From Flavobacterium sp. HSC-61S13 (lineage in GTDB: Bacteria > Bacteroidota > Bacteroidia > Flavobacteriales > Flavobacteriaceae), in assembly GCF_024171535.1 (NCBI RefSeq), contig NZ_JALJZV010000010.1:79220-143219 (forward strand): DNA of 64,000 bases. The letters are read 5' to 3'. The translations under genes were made by a program, and so were the position numbers. A model generated the notes under the pieces. It was not told where the DNA came from. It saw nothing but the letters and a program-made list of their open reading frames with translations, and searched no databases. The stretch's first letter is position 1, and each line of letters opens with the position of its first letter. Shown in pieces: positions 16,180 through 24,445 of this stretch.

Positions 16180-16800
16180 ATGAAAAATATTAAGATCTCC
16201 CTATTGAGTTTGGCTGTGCTTTTTGCCGTAGCTTCTTGCAAGCAAAACAAAGACGAAAATATTGAAATTCCAGCAACTACAGAAACGGTAGTTCCTACTG
16301 AGGAAGCCGTCAATCCTACAACAGTTAGCGAATTTCAAGCGCAAACGGTTGATGATGCATTAGCGTCAAAAATAAAAGACTTTTTAAATAAGAGCTTTTT
16401 AAAAGCCAATGATTTAAAAGCGATTAAAGCCGATGAACGCCACTTTCAGTTGTATTCAATTGATTTAAACAAGGATGGTAAAAACGAGGTATTTGTCTAT
16501 TTAAATTCCCCTTACTTTTGTGGGTCAGGTGGTTGTACGATATTGTTATTAAGCGATCAGTTGGAAGTTATCACCAAATTTACAGTAACTCGTCCACCAC
16601 TATTTGTAGAGCCTAGCGAGAAAAACGGCTGGAATGTACTTACTGTACAATCGGGTAATGAATGGAAGGAATTGGTTTACAACAAGGGAACTTACCCATC
16701 TAATCCGTCGGTAGTTACCAAGGCAACTTATGCCGCACCAGATGCCAAGGCAATTGAAATTTTCGGCAATAAAAATCTTGCTAAAACGTATCCTTTTTAA
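16180..16800 (+). CDS. Hypothetical lipoprotein with calcium-loop-like motif
   Basis: 206 residues with a lipoprotein signal peptide and lipobox AVASC (lipidated Cys about residue 20), so it is membrane anchored. After a Thr/Glu-rich linker, DLNKDGKNEVFVYL resembles a DxNxDG calcium-binding or FG-GAP-like loop. A cysteine pair (YFCGSGGC) could form a disulfide. I do not recognise the family. The gene stands alone, with the repeat array beginning right after its stop. Confidence 0.7.
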   Translation: MKNIKISLLSLAVLFAVASCKQNKDENIEIPATTETVVPTEEAVNPTTVSEFQAQTVDDALASKIKDFLNKSFLKANDLKAIKADERHFQLYSIDLNKDGKNEVFVYLNSPYFCGSGGCTILLLSDQLEVITKFTVTRPPLFVEPSEKNGWNVLTVQSGNEWKELVYNKGTYPSNPSVVTKATYAAPDAKAIEIFGNKNLAKTYPF

Positions 16801-17220
16801 GCCCATAGGCGTATATAATCATTTCACCCCTACGGGGTTTGTTTTGTCCATATGCGAATGTGCACAATCCGTATATGTTATAAACATTTCACCCCTACGG
16901 GGTTCTATAATGATTTCACCCCTACGGGGTTTGTTTTGCGCATGGGCGAATGTGCCCATAGGCGTATAGGCCTAACAAATATGTCACCCCTACGGGGTTC
17001 TATAATGATTTCACCCCTACGGGGTTTGTTTTGCGCATGGGCGAATGTGCCTATAGGCGTATAGGCCTAACAATCATGTCACCCCTACGGGGCTCTATAA
17101 TGATTTCACTCCTACGGGGTTTGTTTTGCGCATGGGCGAATGTGCCCATAGGCGTATAGGCCTAACAATCATGTCACCCCTACGGGGTTCCATAATTCTT
17201 TCACCCCTAACGGGGTTGTA
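16801..17220 (+). repeat. Array of CCCCTACGGGG hairpin units, 95-bp period
   Basis: Nine cores of CCCCTACGGGG or close variants at 16827, 16892, 16919, 16987, 17014, 17082, 17109 (CTCC variant), 17177 and 17204 (one extra A). From 16834 on, the long unit recurs at 92, 95 and 95 bp. Each long unit holds two cores plus GCGCATGGGCGAATGTGC and CATAGGCGTATAGGCC. The ACCCC-TAC-GGGGT core can fold. The spacer words match the array at 3050-3253 in the opposite orientation. Short frames across the array encode FTPTGF/SPLRG-type peptides and are not real genes. It lies between convergent genes. Confidence 0.9.
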
Positions 17221-17253
17221 TAATCACATTATCCCTAATGCATTATAAACCCT

Positions 17254-17284
17254 AAAAAGCCTGTCTTGTAGAGACAGGCTTTTT
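17254..17284. terminator. Bidirectional rho-independent terminator
   Basis: A 13-bp perfect stem (AAAAAGCCTGTCT with AGACAGGCTTTTT) has a 5-nt loop, with A and T tracts on either side. It serves the lipoprotein/repeat side and the convergent oxidoreductase gene. Confidence 0.9.
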
Positions 17285-17303
17285 TGATATTTAAAATTCA
17301 AAA

Positions 17304-17879
17304 TTATAGTTGTTTCTGACCCAAATTCCTGACTTTATCCAACCATTTTTCACGCTGTATAGCCGAAGCGTCTTTTACAATACCGATATAGGTCATTCTT
17401 ATCGGTTTGACACCACACAATTTTAGGCTTTCTTTCATCTGATACTCACTTGGCGCTTTAGAAAACAGTCGATAATACCAGCTCGGCTGATCTAAGGTCG
17501 CGATGATGTGTGCGGTTTTCCCTTTCATTAACGGTTTAACTCGGAGCGATCCAATAATAGGTTCGTAGGTAAACCCCGGAAGGAAGAGCCGATCGATAAA
17601 TCCTTTCATCAGCGCAGGTATTCCGCTCCACCACACGGGATGTACCCATACCCAATGGTCGGCCCACTGCAACAAGTCAAAGGCCTCGAGCAAGTCCGGC
17701 TCGAGCTCGGTACGTTTTTGATATCCAAACCGCAAATTGAGATTAAAATCGAGATCCGCTATTCTCAATTTCTTTACCTCAACACCTTGTTTCACGGCAC
17801 CAACCCTATAAGCTTCCGCCAAGGCATAACAAAGACTATTTTCATTGGGATGACCGTCTATTATTAAAATTTTTTTCAT
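17304..17879 (-). CDS. NAD(P)H oxidoreductase, MdaB/KefF-type flavodoxin fold
   Basis: 191 residues. KILIIDGHPNENSLCYALAEAY is the FMN-binding start of the PF02525 family. WVWVHPVWWSGIPALMKGFIDRLF is the flavin-contact segment, and GFTYEP follows. Members reduce quinones with NAD(P)H and act as redox-stress or efflux-ancillary proteins. Its start is 1 bp from the stop of the upstream saccharopine-dehydrogenase-like gene, so the two form an operon. The specific acceptor is unknown. Confidence 0.88.
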   Translation of the reverse strand: MKKILIIDGHPNENSLCYALAEAYRVGAVKQGVEVKKLRIADLDFNLNLRFGYQKRTELEPDLLEAFDLLQWADHWVWVHPVWWSGIPALMKGFIDRLFLPGFTYEPIIGSLRVKPLMKGKTAHIIATLDQPSWYYRLFSKAPSEYQMKESLKLCGVKPIRMTYIGIVKDASAIQREKWLDKVRNLGQKQL

Positions 17880-17880
17880 G

Positions 17881-18897
17881 TTATTTGATGCAAATATTGA
17901 TGTTAGTATTTTGACTTAAGGCCGAGGTAAAAATACCCTTGGAATACAACTGATGACCAAAATAAACTGCAGGGGGCAATACCGTACCCGAAATTAATTT
18001 CTCGATATGCATAACGGTTGAAAATGCCGTTAAATTCGCCTGTCCTTGTTCGTTTATTAAACCGATTTTCATTACTTCCCCTTTTTTAGATATTAGCCGT
18101 ATGTCAAAAGCGGTTTTATCTCCTTGACCGTTGGCGTAGAAAAGTTTCTTCCGCATGGACATCGGCAGTATATCGAATAGGCGCAACTTTTGCATGATAC
18201 TCAGCGAGACTCCCGATAAGTTATCACCGTAGGTTATCGCGGTTGAAACATTGGGTATGCCTTCAATGTGATGAAGTACATAATTGTCGGGTGCGTCAAA
18301 ATGATATAAATTAAAAACAGAGGAGGAAAAGGCAAACTGGTGTTTTTTACGCCCTTCAAAATGCCGGACAGCGTACTCTTTACCGTTGCGGTAAATTGGA
18401 AATTTTTTCGCTGCATTTTCCGCCATAAAATCAGCAGCACTAGCCCCGGCTTTATCGCGCATCGAATAGTAAATCAGTAATTCCACCGCTTCTATATCAC
18501 GCCATTCCATCACATCTTGAATCAATCCCGGAACCACACTCCCCATCCAACTCGATGCCAAGACAATGTTGCTTTTTAATTGTTGGGATACCGCCGCGCT
18601 ATGCGCTACTGCAATAGCCGAACTCGTTTTGGTTATATCCAAGTAGTCCAAACCGTACTCGATACAGAAATGCAAAAGTTTATTTTTAGAATCAACCGTA
18701 CACATGACAACCAAGTCAATTTGAGCCGTCAGTATGTTTTGAAAGGTTTGGGGTAAGCAAACATCAATCACCATAGTTCCCGAACTCGCTTTTCTACTGC
18801 TGATAAAAACCCTTACAGCGGTTTGTCGTTCTTTTAAGATTTGTTGCGTCAATTGACCTTGCAGTCCTGTGCCTCCTACCAATAAAATATTTTTCAT
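17881..18897 (-). CDS. Saccharopine dehydrogenase-like NAD(P)-binding protein
   Basis: 338 residues. The N-terminal Rossmann fold carries NILLVGGTGLQGQLTQQIL (dinucleotide loop GGTGLQG). The rest resembles the saccharopine dehydrogenase / trans-acting reductase superfamily, with GLDYLDITKTSS after the Rossmann part. No lysine-biosynthesis neighbour is present, so a reductase of unknown substrate is more likely than a true saccharopine dehydrogenase. It lies upstream of and is co-transcribed with the NAD(P)H oxidoreductase. The Crp/Fnr regulator 138 bp upstream on the same strand may control it. Confidence 0.75.
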   Translation of the reverse strand: MKNILLVGGTGLQGQLTQQILKERQTAVRVFISSRKASSGTMVIDVCLPQTFQNILTAQIDLVVMCTVDSKNKLLHFCIEYGLDYLDITKTSSAIAVAHSAAVSQQLKSNIVLASSWMGSVVPGLIQDVMEWRDIEAVELLIYYSMRDKAGASAADFMAENAAKKFPIYRNGKEYAVRHFEGRKKHQFAFSSSVFNLYHFDAPDNYVLHHIEGIPNVSTAITYGDNLSGVSLSIMQKLRLFDILPMSMRKKLFYANGQGDKTAFDIRLISKKGEVMKIGLINEQGQANLTAFSTVMHIEKLISGTVLPPAVYFGHQLYSKGIFTSALSQNTNINICIK

Positions 18898-19035
18898 ATA
18901 GCGCTTATGTTTTAAGGTTATATAGAATCACTGCTGCCTGCGTCCATTGTCGTTTATGGTAAACTCGACTCTAGCAGTAAACTGATTTTTTTTCAAAGGT
19001 AAGTAGGGCAATTGCTCTATGAAGTAGCCAATTGT

Positions 19036-19596
19036 CTATAAAAGCGATTTGCGAATACGCGTTAATTGTCGGGTCGAGATCCCCAAATATGAAGCGATGT
19101 AAGGTTGTGGAATTTGGTGGAGTTGCTTCGGATAATTTTTTATCAAATATTCATACCGATGTGAGCCGTTTTGCTGTTGAAATTCAGTAAAGTGCTGATC
19201 CATAAAAACATATTGATTTTCAACGAGTTTACGTCCTATCTTTTGCCAAGCCATACTGCTATCGTACAATTTTTCCAGATTCTCATAGCTGATTGCCTCT
19301 ATTTCGGTATGTTGCAGCGCGTGTATGGTTTCCCGCGATTTTAACTGTTGGATAAAACTGGGATAGGCCGCCATAAACTCGCCCTCAAAGGCTATACAGC
19401 TGGTAACTTGTTCGCCTTTAAAATTCCAATAGAAACTGCGAAGTACACCTGAAACCACAAACATTAACTCGTGACAAATCTGGTTTTCTTCGAGTAAGAC
19501 CGTAGCTTTTTCAACCGTGCGTTTGACGATATAGGCATCGATCTGATCTAATTCGGACCTAGATAATATATTTAAGGAAGCTAAGTACTTTTTCAT
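19036..19596 (-). CDS. Crp/Fnr-family transcriptional regulator
   Basis: 186 residues. A cyclic-nucleotide-binding-type beta roll (ILSRSELDQIDAYIVKRTVEKATVLLEENQ, split here by the family's usual loops) is followed by a C-terminal helix-turn-helix, IASYLGISTRQLTRIRKSLL. No cysteine cluster for an Fe-S sensor is seen, and the ligand pocket is divergent, as in the common flavobacterial subgroup. It precedes two redox enzymes on the same strand. The ligand and target site are unknown. Confidence 0.85.
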   Translation of the reverse strand: MKKYLASLNILSRSELDQIDAYIVKRTVEKATVLLEENQICHELMFVVSGVLRSFYWNFKGEQVTSCIAFEGEFMAAYPSFIQQLKSRETIHALQHTEIEAISYENLEKLYDSSMAWQKIGRKLVENQYVFMDQHFTEFQQQNGSHRYEYLIKNYPKQLHQIPQPYIASYLGISTRQLTRIRKSLL

Positions 19597-19655
19597 TTTG
19601 GCATGTCTAGAACGGAAAAAAATCCATTTATAAATTGAAGGGTATTATAGAACTC

Positions 19656-20099
19656 TTACATCGTGCTCTTTGGTCTTTCCCCAAGATCTTCTATCAAACG
19701 CAACAGATAACCATCGGGATCTTTTACCAGAAATTGAAGTTGACCCAATTCTACCTCATCCGCAACATACCAACGCTCTTCGATTGGAATAAATAACGGC
19801 CAATTCACCTGATTCAATCTTTCTATGATTAATTGTATGTCGGGAACCTCAATCTGAAAATTGATCCCCCTGCCAAAGGGTGCTTCAAGTGGAGCGGTTT
19901 CCCAATCGCGATCGTGCTCATTGAACTGCTCTAACATGATTTGAGCGCCCTGCAAATTAAGATAGGCGAATTTTTCTTCAGGACGGTCATAGGATACCGT
20001 AAACCCAATCAGATCACACCAAAAAGACAAACTGCGACTGATGTCTGTCACGATTAGTTCGGGCACCATTTTCGCCCAATTGTCCAGGGTATTGTCCAT
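19656..20099 (-). CDS. VOC-family glyoxalase/bleomycin-resistance-type protein
   Basis: 147 residues with two beta-alpha-beta-beta-beta modules. ELIVTDISRSLSFWCDLIGF opens the fold, and FLVKDPDGYLLRLIEDLG closes it with a metal-site-like acidic residue. The asymmetric form resembles bleomycin-binding proteins. The start at 20099 is kept, although a Met ten codons later (MVPELIVTD) is possible. It is 6 bp downstream of a dihydrofolate-reductase-like gene, so the two are co-transcribed. The true ligand is unknown. Confidence 0.82.
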   Translation of the reverse strand: MDNTLDNWAKMVPELIVTDISRSLSFWCDLIGFTVSYDRPEEKFAYLNLQGAQIMLEQFNEHDRDWETAPLEAPFGRGINFQIEVPDIQLIIERLNQVNWPLFIPIEERWYVADEVELGQLQFLVKDPDGYLLRLIEDLGERPKSTM

Positions 20100-20105
20100 T
20101 GTAAT

Positions 20106-20648
20106 TTAGTTAGCTATTTCACGTTCTAATTCATATACGGTAGTAACAACCCCGTTATAATGTTTTTCTATATCAATAACGCGCCAATTGGAACTGTTGT
20201 GCAACGCTGGAAATAAGGGGATTCCACTCCCTAAAAGAGTTGGAATTACGGTAATTTCCATGCTATCTACCAGATTGTTATTTAAAAAAAGAGCAAGCGT
20301 TTCTCCTCCGCCAACCAACCAAATGTCTTTTCCGTTAGTCGATTTCCATTCCGCTACTTTTGAAACGATGTCTTCGCCTACGACCTCAACGATATTCGAA
20401 ATAGATTTTTTAGTACGACTTAGTACATAGGTTTGTTTATCCACATAAGGCCACGGAATGTCCATATCTAGGATACTCTGATAGGTGCTACCGCCCATTA
20501 CGAGTATATCGACCGTATTATAAAAATCGCTATAACCGTAATCGGATATCTCGGGGTTGGGATATGCTGTTAACCAATCCAATCCGCCATCTAGAGTCGC
20601 GATATATCCATCTAAGGAGGTCGCTATATATAATTTTACTTTTCTCAT
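20106..20648 (-). CDS. Dihydrofolate reductase/RibD-C family reductase
   Basis: 180 residues. KLYIATSLDGYIATLDGGLDWL is the classical N-terminus of the RibD C-terminal/DHFR-like family. DIWLVGGGETLALFLNNNLVD is the NADPH-site GGG segment. These stand-alone proteins are NADPH-dependent reductases, mostly of unknown substrate; trimethoprim-type or pteridine activity cannot be assumed. It is the first gene of a two-gene unit with the VOC protein. Confidence 0.85.
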   Translation of the reverse strand: MRKVKLYIATSLDGYIATLDGGLDWLTAYPNPEISDYGYSDFYNTVDILVMGGSTYQSILDMDIPWPYVDKQTYVLSRTKKSISNIVEVVGEDIVSKVAEWKSTNGKDIWLVGGGETLALFLNNNLVDSMEITVIPTLLGSGIPLFPALHNSSNWRVIDIEKHYNGVVTTVYELEREIAN

Positions 20649-20911
20649 TTTTTTATAGAATCTGTAGCTCTAATTTTAAGCATCCTGTACCTAAACTCTT
20701 TTTATTTGGTACTTAATCCCGGAACGTGAAATCACTGTATCAAACTTCAGAAGGCAAGCTATTGCCACCTTATCCATCGATATCCCCTGCAAAAATACAT
20801 TTTTATGATCTAAAAAATTTTGATCCATATGATTTTATTAATTCTGAAAACGATGTGGTCCTATGTTTAAAGTCAGTTAGAACGCTGAAAAAAGGCGGTT
20901 GCGATTTGTTA

Positions 20912-21889
20912 TTAGTCTACAGTCAATACCAGCCTGCTGTTCCAAATTACGGAAGGGTTCCAGACTTCATCAATCGCTGTCATCGGATATACCGAAGTAT
21001 CCATTTTTAGAGTACCTGTGGCAGCCAGATTAAAGGCTTCGGGAAGTAAGGCTTTAAAAAAGGTGTTGACCTCCTCGTCATTCCAGCTTCCTAAACCCGA
21101 CCCTAGCAACTGTATATCCGTTCCGCGTAAAATCGATGATGATAATTCCATTAAATCCCCAGACATCGCACCTACATTGACAAACTTTGTTTTATGTGTA
21201 TAATGTCCCTTACCTTTTAAAGCCTCTAAAATCATCTTAGCACTGTGTCCCCAAAGGTAATCAATCACGATATCTACCGGTGATTCAGAGTCAATCGCTT
21301 TAATCTGGTCGATAAAATCACCTTCGGACTGTTTTAAAGAGACCAAGGTATCCGCTCCTAAATCCAGTAGCGAACTTAGTACCTCTTCATTTCTACCCGT
21401 TACGCTAACCTTCGATGCGCCATAGTGCTTGGCCATTTGAATCGCCACTTTTCCGGTGATCCCCGTAGCACCATTAATCAATACATGTTGTCCTTTTTGC
21501 AATTTTGCACGCAGCATTAGTGCGATTACCGACCCCATCAAAGCATTGGGTAAGGCCGCAGCCAATTCGTTACTCAAGCCGTCTGGGATCATTACCAAAC
21601 TGCTTTTTTTAATCAAGGCTTTTTCTGCCAACATCCCCGTAATTCCAAAACCATAGACCCGTGTATTGTCATCGAGCAGTCCCACGCCATCAGTACCAAT
21701 TACTCGCGGTATAAATTCAGCAGTCTGCGCAGAATAATGCTTGCCACTCGCGATAGCGCGGTCTAAGTTTTTAATAGAAACCGCTTTGACATGAATACGT
21801 ACTTCATCGTCATTTTTGGGAAGAGGTTGTTCGTATTGTTCAACATATACAGGATCACTCCCTTTGGTCATTACTGCTATAGCTTTCAT
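20912..21889 (-). CDS. Zinc-independent MDR-superfamily quinone oxidoreductase-like protein
   Basis: 325 residues. The N-terminal GroES-like domain has PLPKNDDEVRIHVKAVSIKNLD but not the GHE zinc signature. A Rossmann domain follows with VLINGATGITGKVAIQMAKHYGA. This pattern fits NADPH:quinone reductase-like medium-chain dehydrogenases. It probably reduces quinones or enones in the cytosol. A perfect palindrome lies 54 bp upstream, and a Crp/Fnr gene is next upstream on the same strand, so Crp-type control is likely. Confidence 0.85.
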   Translation of the reverse strand: MKAIAVMTKGSDPVYVEQYEQPLPKNDDEVRIHVKAVSIKNLDRAIASGKHYSAQTAEFIPRVIGTDGVGLLDDNTRVYGFGITGMLAEKALIKKSSLVMIPDGLSNELAAALPNALMGSVIALMLRAKLQKGQHVLINGATGITGKVAIQMAKHYGASKVSVTGRNEEVLSSLLDLGADTLVSLKQSEGDFIDQIKAIDSESPVDIVIDYLWGHSAKMILEALKGKGHYTHKTKFVNVGAMSGDLMELSSSILRGTDIQLLGSGLGSWNDEEVNTFFKALLPEAFNLAATGTLKMDTSVYPMTAIDEVWNPSVIWNSRLVLTVD

Positions 21890-21943
21890 GCTTAGATTTT
21901 TTATTATTAAAATATAAAATTAATACAGTTCCGAAGACTGAAC

Positions 21944-21959
21944 GATAACATTTGTTATC
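21944..21959. promoter_or_regulatory. Crp/Fnr-type palindrome upstream of the quinone oxidoreductase
   Basis: GATAACATTTGTTATC is a perfect 16-bp palindrome with 7-bp arms. It lies between a Crp/Fnr gene and the oxidoreductase it precedes. The minus-strand near-consensus -7 boxes at 21909-21922 place it roughly 40-48 bp upstream of transcription start, where Crp-type activators bind. Another site of related design is at 39646-39659. Confidence 0.6.
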
Positions 21960-21967
21960 AAATTCAA

Positions 21968-22540
21968 TTATTTAAGAGCTAATTTGCTTTTGATTCGGCT
22001 TAAATGGACTTTAGAAATCCCCAAATACGAAGCGAGGTAATGTTGGGCAATTCGCTGAACGAGTTCCGGACGTTCATCGAGCAATTTTAAATAGCGCTGT
22101 TCGGGAGTTAATTTTATAAATGACAAGCTGTGCTGCATATAATCAAAAGTACGATCAAAAATAGCATTGATAAAAAGGTCTCGAAAATCTCTTTTTTCCA
22201 AAGTATCCTCCAGGACTATTTTAATATCCTTTTTATCCGCTACGAGCAAATCACAAGCTTCTATGGTTTCTATAGTGATTTGACTCGCACTGCCTTTCCA
22301 AAAACTCTCCATAGAAGCAACAAGACTTTCTTCTAAAAAAAACTGAAAAGTGACGTCAGACCCCTGATGATTGATCCACACTCGTATACAACCTTTTTTT
22401 ATCCAATAAACCTTTTCTGCTATTTGTCCCTCTTCCAACAAGATCGTTTTTGCTGAGAAACTTTGTGGTACAAAAAAATGCTGGTACTTCGCGATCAGCT
22501 CAGCAGTCAGCAAAGGATTTAAAACTACGCGTTCAAACAT
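21968..22540 (-). CDS. Crp/Fnr-family transcriptional regulator
   Basis: 190 residues. A cNMP-type beta roll (SFSAKTILLEEGQIAEKVYWI, then KGCIRVWIN) is followed by a helix-turn-helix, LASYLGISKVHLSRIKSKLA. It has no Fe-S cysteine set. It is adjacent to the quinone oxidoreductase gene, with the palindrome 21944-21959 between them. I infer that this protein, or its relative at 19036, recognises that palindrome. Confidence 0.86.
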   Translation of the reverse strand: MFERVVLNPLLTAELIAKYQHFFVPQSFSAKTILLEEGQIAEKVYWIKKGCIRVWINHQGSDVTFQFFLEESLVASMESFWKGSASQITIETIEACDLLVADKKDIKIVLEDTLEKRDFRDLFINAIFDRTFDYMQHSLSFIKLTPEQRYLKLLDERPELVQRIAQHYLASYLGISKVHLSRIKSKLALK

Positions 22541-23010
22541 CTTTTTTCTTATTTGCTATTATTTCTTCATTCCAAAACTATGATCAGCAAGTTACTATTA
22601 AAATCTAATTCAGTATTTATTGGACTTACTAAAAACAGGTCTTTTTTTAATATAATTACACGGATAATTGCAACGGTACCTTCCTTATAAATCAGTAAAT
22701 TCTTCAGCCCCCTCCAGGCTCTTAGCTGTCTCAATTTTTTTTTAAAACTTTACCTATCCAAAACCGTCGGCTGTTTGGCCTTTCGTTCAAACACCGCATT
22801 ATCCGACATAAAACAACAATTATTTATTTTTTTTTGATAATTTTTAGCCAAAAAAATAGGTTTTACCCCTATAAATATTTATTTTTATAATTGTAAAACA
22901 CTTACTAATAGATACGATTTTTCGCTTTTACCTTGGCTGTTTCGGTTGAATTATATCTATTTGATTGCGCAATGTCAACGACCTTTTTACGAAACTATAA
23001 ATAGCTCCAT
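22541..23010. other. 470-bp intergenic region, no clear gene
   Basis: Divergent upstream regions of the Crp/Fnr gene and the alpha/beta hydrolase, very AT-rich with long T runs. The only coding-like trace is a minus-strand mini-frame 22809-22750 (19 codons beginning MSDNAVFERK) in a locally GC-richer patch. It may be a decayed gene start or chance. No hairpin terminator was seen. Confidence 0.5.
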
Positions 23011-23829
23011 ATGAAAAAAGTTAAAGATAAAAACACCGAATTACACGTAATGGATTACGGAAGTGGTCCTGCTGTTATATTAATGCACGGATGGCCTTTG
23101 AGCTCCAAATCCTGGGAATATCAGATTACTCATTTGGTGAACAACGGTTACCGCGTTATTGCTTACGACAGAAAAGGATTTGGTCAATCAGCGGCGCCTT
23201 GGGATGGTTATTCCTTTGATGAATTGGCTGATGATTTGAATCAATTGATACTCGATTTAAAAATTGACAAATGTACCTTGGTTGGTTTTTCAATGGGAGG
23301 CGGTGAAGTTATACGCTATCTGAGTAAATACGGCTCCAAACACGTCAGTCAAGCTGTGTTGGTATCATCGATTATACCTTTGGTAAAGCAACATGCAGAC
23401 AATCCGGCGGGAGTTCCGCAGAAAGATTTAGATCAGATATTGCAAAAATTGAAAACGGATCGACTGGCCTTTTTAAAGGACTTTCACCAAGGCTTTTACA
23501 ACTATACAGATAAAAATCCTACGGTTCATCCCGCTCAATTGGATTTTGATTTTAGCATTTCCTCTCAGACTGCTGCACACGCTACAATCAAAGCAGCGCA
23601 ATCCTGGATCGATACTGATTTTAGAGCCGAATGCAAGAAAATTGATATACCGGTTTTAATCATACACGGCGACGCCGATCAGAACGTACCCATAGCCACT
23701 GCAGGAGATCAAGCACATCAATTGATTAAAAACTCCATCTATAAGGTGTATAAAAAAGCTCCTCACGGTTTGAATATCACGCACAAAGATGATTTGAATA
23801 AAGATTTAGTCGAATTTTTAGGAAGCTAG
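23011..23829 (+). CDS. Alpha/beta hydrolase (non-heme chloroperoxidase/esterase type)
   Basis: 272 residues. The oxyanion segment is LMHGWPLSSKSWEYQI, and the nucleophile elbow is VGFSMGGGEV with S94. The acid is probably in HGDADQNVP and the histidine in APHGLN. This is the cofactor-free haloperoxidase/arylesterase group of cytosolic serine hydrolases, which mostly act as esterases or perhydrolases. It lies alone, with long intergenic regions on both sides. The substrate is unknown. Confidence 0.88.
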   Translation: MKKVKDKNTELHVMDYGSGPAVILMHGWPLSSKSWEYQITHLVNNGYRVIAYDRKGFGQSAAPWDGYSFDELADDLNQLILDLKIDKCTLVGFSMGGGEVIRYLSKYGSKHVSQAVLVSSIIPLVKQHADNPAGVPQKDLDQILQKLKTDRLAFLKDFHQGFYNYTDKNPTVHPAQLDFDFSISSQTAAHATIKAAQSWIDTDFRAECKKIDIPVLIIHGDADQNVPIATAGDQAHQLIKNSIYKVYKKAPHGLNITHKDDLNKDLVEFLGS

Positions 23830-24445
23830 ATCCTCATCAACAGCTAAGGACTTAATTAAAACAGCGAACTTGCACAAGAATTCAAAAATTTATTTGAGAT
23901 TCCGCATTGAGAAAACAATTTTTCTCAACGCAATACACACCTTTTTTTAGATCTATTAGTTTAGGCGACCACATCTAAAAAAGGTTGTTGTATTGCCACA
24001 ATTACGAGTTCCATCAAGCCTTTCAACAATGCTATCTTAGTATTAAAATACATCACTAAAAAAACTCGCATAAGTTTGTTTCCAAAAAACATCTAGACTA
24101 AATACTTGAAGCATATTACCTGCTCTAGTCTACTTTGCACTCGATTGCCCAAGACTTTTACTACACAAAACCATAGATGTTATTTTACAACAACTGCCCC
24201 ATACCTCTTTTATCATCGTCGTTTGTCCACAAATGTAATATTCATTGATTACGATGGCTGTAAGTGCGATACTCCTATATTCTTAAACAAACTTTATATA
24301 GAACCGCAAATAAGCTAATAGCAAATTACAAGAAAATAAATATATTGTATGAAAATTAGATAAAAAAATAAATATATTAATTTAAAAAATTAAAAAAAAA
24401 TAGTAAATATTCATTATTTTTAACCTAATATCAAAAACAATTACT
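23830..24445. other. 616-bp intergenic region with two inverted repeats
   Basis: No gene is supported. It holds a 9-bp hairpin (TTGAGAAAA-CAAT-TTTTCTCAA, 23907-23928) and a 12-bp inverted repeat (CCTTTTTTTAGAT at 23939 with ATCTAAAAAAGG at 23983-23994, one base apart in the T run). The first could terminate the hydrolase transcript. The rest is AT-rich, ending in the esterase promoter zone. A relic of a mobile element is possible but unproven. Confidence 0.5.
23907..23928. terminator. Hairpin, possible terminator of the alpha/beta hydrolase
   Basis: A 9-bp stem with a CAAT loop, 78 bp after the hydrolase stop. The 3' arm starts with TTTT but no T-run follows the stem, so termination strength is doubtful. 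Confidence 0.35.

Noticed and set aside
16730..17064. Short plus-strand frames encoding FTPTGF/SPLRG-type peptides
   Set aside because: They consist of the translated repeat units and shift with them; no ribosome binding region or family support.
16801..17220. Possible CRISPR array
   Set aside because: The sequences between cores are themselves repeated, units are 95 bp with two cores, and no cas gene is near.
20726..21010. 94-codon plus-strand frame with GTG start
   Set aside because: Its last third is antisense to the quinone oxidoreductase, and no motif or leader supports it.
24106..24318. 70-codon frame in the gap before the esterases
   Set aside because: Odd composition and no recognised motif; treated as chance in AT-rich DNA.
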